This document shows, one piece after another, positions 58,483-64,000 of a DNA stretch of 64,000 nucleotides; position 1 is the first letter of the stretch, and every line of letters begins with the position of its first letter. The notes under the pieces are model-generated. The model did no database searches and was not told the DNA's origin. It saw only the letters and a program-made list of their open reading frames with translations. The DNA comes from Candidatus Bathyarchaeota archaeon (GTDB lineage: Archaea > Thermoproteota > Bathyarchaeia > Bathyarchaeales > Bathycorpusculaceae): positions 171,081 to 235,080 of the forward strand of contig JAOZIE010000002.1 of assembly GCA_026014485.1 (NCBI GenBank), read 5' to 3'. The position numbers and the translations under genes are program-made.

Positions 58483-59199
58483 TTAAAAGCTGCCCTTTAA
58501 GCCCGCGTTACCTTCATCATTTGTATGTTCTGTGGGTTTTTGCCCTTTGTTTGCTCCTTCTGTGGCTTCAATTTTTTCTTTCAACGCTTTGGCAGGTTTT
58601 GTGGAGTGGATGATGATTATGCCGATGCCTACGCCCAGTGAGACTGCGATTATCATTTGGGGAATGTTATCCATCACTATTTCGACGGCTGTACTGTAGG
58701 GCTGGATAAGTAACAAGGCTAAGGCGCCATGTAATACTTCAATAGCAACGCCCAATAGGATTCCGGGGATGATGCCTAGTAATTTGCCTTTAATTAGGTG
58801 GTAGACTAAACCTGCAAGTAACCCCGCCAAAACCGTTGACAGGGCACATGCGAGACTGGAGACGCCGCCAAGGCAGAAACGGTGAATACCTCCAATCAAC
58901 CCAACCGCTAAACCTATAACTGGACCGCCAACAAGCCCTGCGATAATCGGAGCAAGGTCTCGGATGTTGGTGATGGCGCCTGAACTCTGCGTTGTTCCAA
59001 TGTATGTGCCGAATACGGAAAATAAACCAAAAAGCGCAACAAAAACCACGTAATCCTTCACCGTAGCCATTTTAAAAATCACGCGTTGAATCAGGTCTAT
59101 TTTCGTGGCGATTTCCATAAAAACAAAAATGAAAATTTCTGTGTGCGCAAAAAGCTCAAGATACTCACCAAACATGCTTGAGGAACTTGCTGCAAACAT
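58483..59199 (-). CDS. 5TM receptor LytS/YhcK-type membrane protein
   Basis: GTYIGTTQSSGAITNIRDLAPIIAGLVGGPVIGLAVGLIGGIHRFCLGGVSSLACALSTVLAGLLAGL. Confidence 0.85.
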   Translation of the reverse strand: MFAASSSSMFGEYLELFAHTEIFIFVFMEIATKIDLIQRVIFKMATVKDYVVFVALFGLFSVFGTYIGTTQSSGAITNIRDLAPIIAGLVGGPVIGLAVGLIGGIHRFCLGGVSSLACALSTVLAGLLAGLVYHLIKGKLLGIIPGILLGVAIEVLHGALALLLIQPYSTAVEIVMDNIPQMIIAVSLGVGIGIIIIHSTKPAKALKEKIEATEGANKGQKPTEHTNDEGNAGLKGSF

Positions 59200-59563
59200 A
59201 AGGTACTGCTATTGCCCGCACGTCATATTTAAGTTAACTCTGACTTTCCGCCAAGACAAATCTCTACACCGCAAACAGCGTCAAGATATTACTAACCGCC
59301 AATTAACGTGTAGCCGCCATATTCACCGACGCGTCTCAAAAAAGGACAAATGTCTCCAATTCTTTGCTTGCGGCAGGCAATCTGCCCGTTAACGCCCTGT
59401 TAGGGGAGGGATTTTTCTGTTGTTTCTGAGGTTTTGCGAATGCCTAATTTATTTACTAATTTGAAGTGTTTAGCTGATACGCAGTTAACTGAAGCTCTTA
59501 AAAGCAAGTTTTTAATTCATATGTGAACTGTTTGAACAGGAAAACCGCTCTGGGAAAAAGCTT

Positions 59564-59836
59564 ATGCTGGTCAAAAAGAGGAAGCTGCATCATAAAAAAG
59601 AGGCATCTATCGCACAGCAAAATGTGCACTTGATTGCTGTAAAATGCGAGTGTGGAAAGGAAATCCTTTTGGTTCCCGACTTGAAAGCCATGGCTGAAGC
59701 AATAGACGCGCATGTTAAAGAGCATTGCAAACGGGAAACCAACCCTGAAAAAGCCGCAGCGGAGTCGGAGCGCCTCTGGAACCTGCTGGTCGCAGCCGTT
59801 TTCGAGAAGGCAGCCAAAGAAGCCGAATTTACCTAG
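59564..59836 (+). CDS. Hypothetical CxC...HxxxHC protein
   Basis: KCECGKEILLVPDLKAMAEAIDAHVKEHCK. Confidence 0.65.
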   Translation: MLVKKRKLHHKKEASIAQQNVHLIAVKCECGKEILLVPDLKAMAEAIDAHVKEHCKRETNPEKAAAESERLWNLLVAAVFEKAAKEAEFT

Positions 59837-59842
59837 CGCCTT

Positions 59843-60682
59843 TTGACAACTGCAGAGTTAAATGGGAGTTCCGCGTTAATTTTGGCTATGCCCTTGGCGT
59901 CTCCTCAAACGGTTGGCTGGCTACGCCGAAAAGCGCCGCAACTCATCATTGCATCCTTAGTGTTGGTTGTGGCTGTGTTCTTGATTTTTGAGGTTGTGGA
60001 GGATTTGCTTGTAGAGGGTGCTCCGCTAACCAGTGGTCCCATAGTTTGCTTTTTTGTCTCTTTCACTAAAGACGCTACGATGACGGTGCAGTCGTGGGGC
60101 TATGGCGGCGTTTTTGTGCTTATGCTCCTCGAATCCAGTTCCCTGCCCATACCCAGCGAAGTTATACTCCCCTTTGCAGGGTACATGGTTTCTTCTGGAA
60201 CGCTGAATTTCGAGTTAACCGTTATAGTAGCCACCGCAGCGGGGTTAGCGGGTTCACTGATTGACTACTACATCGGGTACCGCGGCGTCCACGTTTTATT
60301 AGACCACAAAATCTTGGGCAGAGCCTTCTTCACCAAGCGTCAACTGGAAACCGCAGCGGGCTGGTTTAGCAAACACGGCTCCATCACAGTATTCCTAAGC
60401 CGCCTGGTTCCTGGGTTTCGCACGTTGGTTTCTTTTCCCGCTGGAGCCGTTCGGATGCCTCTGGCGAAGTTTGTGGCTTTCACGACGGTCGGATGCCTCA
60501 TATGGAACGCCCTTCTGATTTATGTTGGAGTGTTTCTGGGGGAAAACTGGCGCCGCGTCGCTGGCGTGTCGCATCATTTAATCTTGGCTGTTTTGGTGGT
60601 TTCCGCGGCTGTTTTTGTTGGTTATCTGCTTTGGCGAAGACGCAGAAGAAAACGCGCCCAAACGCAGGGCAACGTTTCATAG
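59843..60682 (+). CDS. DedA-family membrane protein
   Basis: LLESSSLPIPSEVILPFAGYM; FLSRLVPGFRTLVSFPAGAVRMPL. Confidence 0.92.
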   Translation: MTTAELNGSSALILAMPLASPQTVGWLRRKAPQLIIASLVLVVAVFLIFEVVEDLLVEGAPLTSGPIVCFFVSFTKDATMTVQSWGYGGVFVLMLLESSSLPIPSEVILPFAGYMVSSGTLNFELTVIVATAAGLAGSLIDYYIGYRGVHVLLDHKILGRAFFTKRQLETAAGWFSKHGSITVFLSRLVPGFRTLVSFPAGAVRMPLAKFVAFTTVGCLIWNALLIYVGVFLGENWRRVAGVSHHLILAVLVVSAAVFVGYLLWRRRRRKRAQTQGNVS

Positions 60683-60692
60683 TTGCCTTTTT

Positions 60693-61925
60693 TTAGGGGA
60701 ACCAGTTGAAAGCTAATGTGCCCCATAGATTAACGGCTATGCCCAGTCCTATGAGCAGTTTATGGTACCAACGTAGACGCGTTCCCATCCCCCGCACCGC
60801 CAGCACAAACAGGAACGGGTAGAAATCGACGGCGTAGCGGTAGCCGAACCCCCACCCTGATAAGCCCTTGGTGAAAATCACAAAGGCTATGGCGAATATG
60901 GCTGCCCAAGCGGACCACGTGACGGCGTCCCTGATTTTTGAGCGCAAAGCGAAAATGAACGCAGGCGTGGTGAACCAGATGGCTATACCTTGAATGGGCG
61001 CGTGCATGTAGGGCGCGGTAAGGTTGAAGGTGGGCAGCCCCATCAGGAACGGCGCAAGATTCTCAGGTATGTACGCAAGGTTAAACAAGCCCAGATGGAA
61101 CCACGGCTCCTCAAGGATGCCTGGAATCATCCAGTAAGCAACGTCAAATAAGGCTTGGAACCGCGCATAATTGTATGCCATATCAAAGGCAACAAAGACG
61201 CCTGCGCCTAAAGCCAGCAGCAGAAGAGGCTTTAGGGAGCTTCTGATTTTAGCGGTCCACTTTGAGGTTTGCTGTCGAGAAATAATTAAGCCTGCAAAGA
61301 AAAAGATGCCCAGTATGGTGGGTAGTCTGCACCAGAAGGAGGCGCCGAGAAGCAAGCCCACGACGAGTGGACGCGCCTTGTTGAATGCTTCATGTATAGC
61401 CAGAAGCAGGAAAAACGCCGATATCACCTGCGCTATAAGCCACACACTACCCGAGCTGGCGAGCCACCAGAAAATCGTGCCGAACCCGAAGAGCGCCGCA
61501 AACCAGATGTATCTGCCTTCATGTTCGCCTTTGCTGTCTGGGGGTTTTCTGGCAACGTCTTTGGCTACGAAGTAGGCGACTAGGACGGTTGCGCTGCCAA
61601 AGAATAGGGAAACCAAAGTTTGGTTGAGGCTTAAACCGAATATGGCTACAAGCGGCATCATGAGAACCGCGGGCAGCGGCGGGTAAACCACGTAGTAGCC
61701 TGGTCCACTCGGGTTGGGGACGAGCTCGTTTAGCCAGTAGGGATTATCGGTGAGGTATAGTCTGCCATGCAGAAAAGCGTCTGCTAACCGTACATAATAG
61801 TCGTAGTAGGTGGCGTGTCCTTCTCCCGTTGCGTAGTACACCGTGAACGCAACTGCGAACATGACCAGACACAGCAGCAGAATCTTACGGTTAGGCTTCA
61901 GCTTTTGCAGCATACGATACGTCAT
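60693..61925 (-). CDS. Multi-TM glycosyltransferase (GT39/mannosyltransferase-like)
   Basis: Multi-TM; YDYYVRLADAFLHGRLYLTDNPYWLNELVP; GYRYAVDFYPFLFVL. Confidence 0.75.
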   Translation of the reverse strand: MTYRMLQKLKPNRKILLLCLVMFAVAFTVYYATGEGHATYYDYYVRLADAFLHGRLYLTDNPYWLNELVPNPSGPGYYVVYPPLPAVLMMPLVAIFGLSLNQTLVSLFFGSATVLVAYFVAKDVARKPPDSKGEHEGRYIWFAALFGFGTIFWWLASSGSVWLIAQVISAFFLLLAIHEAFNKARPLVVGLLLGASFWCRLPTILGIFFFAGLIISRQQTSKWTAKIRSSLKPLLLLALGAGVFVAFDMAYNYARFQALFDVAYWMIPGILEEPWFHLGLFNLAYIPENLAPFLMGLPTFNLTAPYMHAPIQGIAIWFTTPAFIFALRSKIRDAVTWSAWAAIFAIAFVIFTKGLSGWGFGYRYAVDFYPFLFVLAVRGMGTRLRWYHKLLIGLGIAVNLWGTLAFNWFP

Positions 61926-61996
61926 CCTAACGGTACAACTCTGTTAATGAACATATAATTCCTTTCCAAAAAATCCTGCGGCAACCCCACTGCGTT

Positions 61997-62659
61997 TTAG
62001 CTTCTTGAGGCGGTCAAGTAAAGAGACATTTTTGCCGTGTCTGCGTTTGCCTTGTTTAGGGTGTACTCGACGTTTACGCCCACCTTTTCAGCGTTAACCA
62101 ACCCCGCGTCTTTTAGTTTATTCATTTGCCAGGTTATCGCTTGCGAAGAAAGCCCTAAACTGCAGGCTAAATCTCTGTGGAGCACCCCTTTGCCTTCTGA
62201 TAGGGCTGCAAGAATTTTTCCCGCGGTTTCGTGTCTAAGCAGAGAAATTAATGCTACGTCGGCTGCTTCGTATACGTTGTTTTCAAAGTATCTTTTGTTT
62301 TGCCCATCAATATGCGAAGTAAGCAAACCTGCGTGTTCAAGCACGCTTATATGGTACTGCACAACGCCCACCGACAAGTCTAATTCGTCGCAGATTCCCC
62401 TAAAGTGGACGCCTGGGTTGCTTTTGACGTAGTTGTATATTTCCAGTCTTGTCGGCTGGTTTAGTGTGGTTGCGTTGCCATGTAGGTTTGTGCCTATTGA
62501 TACGGCAACTGAAAAGGCGAGGTGCTGATGCCCTTCTGTGTCTGGCATTGTAGATAAGGCGGGGCTTGGGAAGTGGTTGTTTGCAGCGGCGCAGGTTACA
62601 AACGAAACGGAAAAAACCATTACAACAAGCAAAATCGCTATAGCCGTTTTTTGTTGCAT
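61997..62659 (-). CDS. Tandem winged-helix protein with N-terminal signal/anchor
   Basis: N-terminal hydrophobic segment; two wHTH (FRGICDELDLSVGVVQYHISVLEHAGLL; LACSLGLSSQAITWQMNKLKDAGLV). Confidence 0.8.
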   Translation of the reverse strand: MQQKTAIAILLVVMVFSVSFVTCAAANNHFPSPALSTMPDTEGHQHLAFSVAVSIGTNLHGNATTLNQPTRLEIYNYVKSNPGVHFRGICDELDLSVGVVQYHISVLEHAGLLTSHIDGQNKRYFENNVYEAADVALISLLRHETAGKILAALSEGKGVLHRDLACSLGLSSQAITWQMNKLKDAGLVNAEKVGVNVEYTLNKANADTAKMSLYLTASRS

Positions 62660-62794
62660 CCGTTTCGCCTCACGGAAGGTTCCCCTTTCAGGTATTTATC
62701 ATATTCTGTAAACGGTTGTACTAAAGTAAAGCTTTGTACCAGAAAGGCTATGTTTAGGCTGCAGATTACTCACATGCAACGGAGCAAGTTGAAA

Positions 62795-63157
62795 ATGGCG
62801 AACCCGCAAACAAAAAAGAAACGGAAAAAACAGCAGAGCGTCATCGTTTTAGAGGAGCAACTGGAGGCGGAAGTTCAAAACGCCGTTGAAGTCACCGAGG
62901 CTTTAGAAGAGTTGAAAAAGCAGGGAAACCGCATAGACATTCAGGTTTGTCCCCGATGCAAAAGTCCTAAAGTTCGACGAGCCAAAAGCACAGGCGGGGA
63001 CATGTGGGCGCACATAGGGATGCTTCCGCCAAGCTATGAATGCCCCGACTGCGGTTGGCAGGAACGCATAGTTCTGAAGGCAACAAACAAACCGCTAAAT
63101 GTACGCGACGTCGAGTTGATTCGGGAAGCCATGGAAGTTGAAGATGAAAAACCTTAA
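62795..63157 (+). CDS. Zinc-ribbon protein (TFIIS/RPB9-like ribbon)
   Basis: VCPRCKSPKVRRAK...YECPDCGWQERIVLKA; start MANPQTKKK at 62795. Confidence 0.78.
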   Translation: MANPQTKKKRKKQQSVIVLEEQLEAEVQNAVEVTEALEELKKQGNRIDIQVCPRCKSPKVRRAKSTGGDMWAHIGMLPPSYECPDCGWQERIVLKATNKPLNVRDVELIREAMEVEDEKP

Positions 63158-63738
63158 GTAGCGACTGCGCCGAAGTCGGTGAGGGTTCTTTGCGTCTTCT
63201 CTTTTGCGAAGAGCGGGTATGTGACTTTTGTTCCTTCAACATGGGCTGACGGCGTTAATTCGTGGGTTATGCCGCTATTCTCCGTTAGAATGTGCTTTAC
63301 CGTTACGTGTCTTGCGACAAGAGCATCCGAGAGTAAGATGCGGTGGCAACGCCACGGAACCGCTTCAGCGCACATAATGGCCAGACAGTTCTCTCCAATC
63401 AGCGCCATAAGCCGCAGCAAGTTCTCGCTGAACTCTTTGGTCTGCATGTAATCTGCGTAGCCCCGAAAAGACTTGTTCTCCAAAGCCAAATTAGCTGAGT
63501 CTGGGCGGGGTCTGCGTAATCCTCCCAGCTCGGGCACATGCAGATATTTTATGCTTGCTGACTTGAGAGTTTCTGGCAACGCCTCTTTGTTAAACTGAGG
63601 ATTATGCCTTGAACGGGGAACACTACGCACATCAACTAACACGTTGACACCGTAGGACTTCAGAAGTGAAATGACCTCAGTCAGTGTACGCGTGGAGTGC
63701 CCAATCGTGTATGTCAAAAGTTCATTTGCGCGGCTCAT
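63154..63738 (-). CDS. DUF488-family protein
   Basis: TIGHSTRTLTEVISLLKSYGVNVLVDVRSVPRSRHNPQFN; YLHVPELGG; CAEAVPWRCHR. Confidence 0.93.
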   Translation of the reverse strand: MSRANELLTYTIGHSTRTLTEVISLLKSYGVNVLVDVRSVPRSRHNPQFNKEALPETLKSASIKYLHVPELGGLRRPRPDSANLALENKSFRGYADYMQTKEFSENLLRLMALIGENCLAIMCAEAVPWRCHRILLSDALVARHVTVKHILTENSGITHELTPSAHVEGTKVTYPLFAKEKTQRTLTDFGAVAT

Positions 63739-63861
63739 TTCGCGTTTGTATCCCCTGCTAAAATGGGTGATGGAAATATATTAAATCACAGTAACGGATG
63801 AACGGCGTTAAAGAATGCGGCTCTAAAAAAATGGGTAGGGTGGATGTATGGCGCTAACTGC

Positions 63862-64000
63862 TTATTTGAACTTGCTTTTGTTGACCAAGGAGGATAAGCT
63901 GTCGTGTTTTTTGAACAACACGAAGGCTCCAAAGCAAGCAAATAACGCAGCTAAACCGCCCCACAGGTATTCAGGAACCACGAACAGGTTGCCGCCGTTG
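63862..64000 (-). CDS. C terminus of an anchored surface protein (truncated by window)
   Basis: Reverse-strand reading ...NGGNLFVVPEYLWGGLAALFACFGAFVLFKKHDSLSSLVNKSKFK*. Confidence 0.6.
   Translation of the reverse strand, partial: NGGNLFVVPEYLWGGLAALFACFGAFVLFKKHDSLSSLVNKSKFK

Noticed and set aside
1-64000. CRISPR array or cas genes
   Set aside because: No regularly spaced direct repeats of 24-37 bp and no Cas-like ORFs were seen; the iterons near 19.3 kb are short and irregularly spaced.

Overview
The window is a gene-dense archaeal chromosome segment. Its markers are GatD/GatE, CTP-dependent riboflavin kinase, pantoate kinase with archaeal PPAT, archaeal Elp3, S30e, a type II methionine aminopeptidase, DUF1512 and an intron-containing tRNA-Trp. 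The style of the gene content suggests a Bathyarchaeia-like lineage, which is inference only. Most of the window is housekeeping or membrane genes. The main accessory features are: (i) a ~4.5 kb integrated element between an intact tRNA-Leu(CAG) gene and a 16-bp direct copy of its 3' end, carrying a tyrosine integrase with a C-terminal zinc ribbon and a control region of TTTGACCGC iterons and GTAAGT-NN-ACTTAC palindromes; (ii) a heliorhodopsin gene in a co-directional group with fasciclin, SOUL heme-binding and flavin-reductase-like genes; (iii) three adjacent, apparently paralogous small genes with an N-terminal beta module and a winged helix; (iv) a tRNA-Trp gene with a canonical-position intron and an unexplained insertion in the variable region; (v) an arsenite methyltransferase overlapping a Cys-rich AbrB regulator; (vi) several surface proteins with a shared PEFP-like C-terminal anchor. 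Two small genes missing from the ORF track (ribosomal protein S30e and a 45-aa zinc ribbon) were found by reading the sequence. All family names come from motif recognition by eye; no searches were run.
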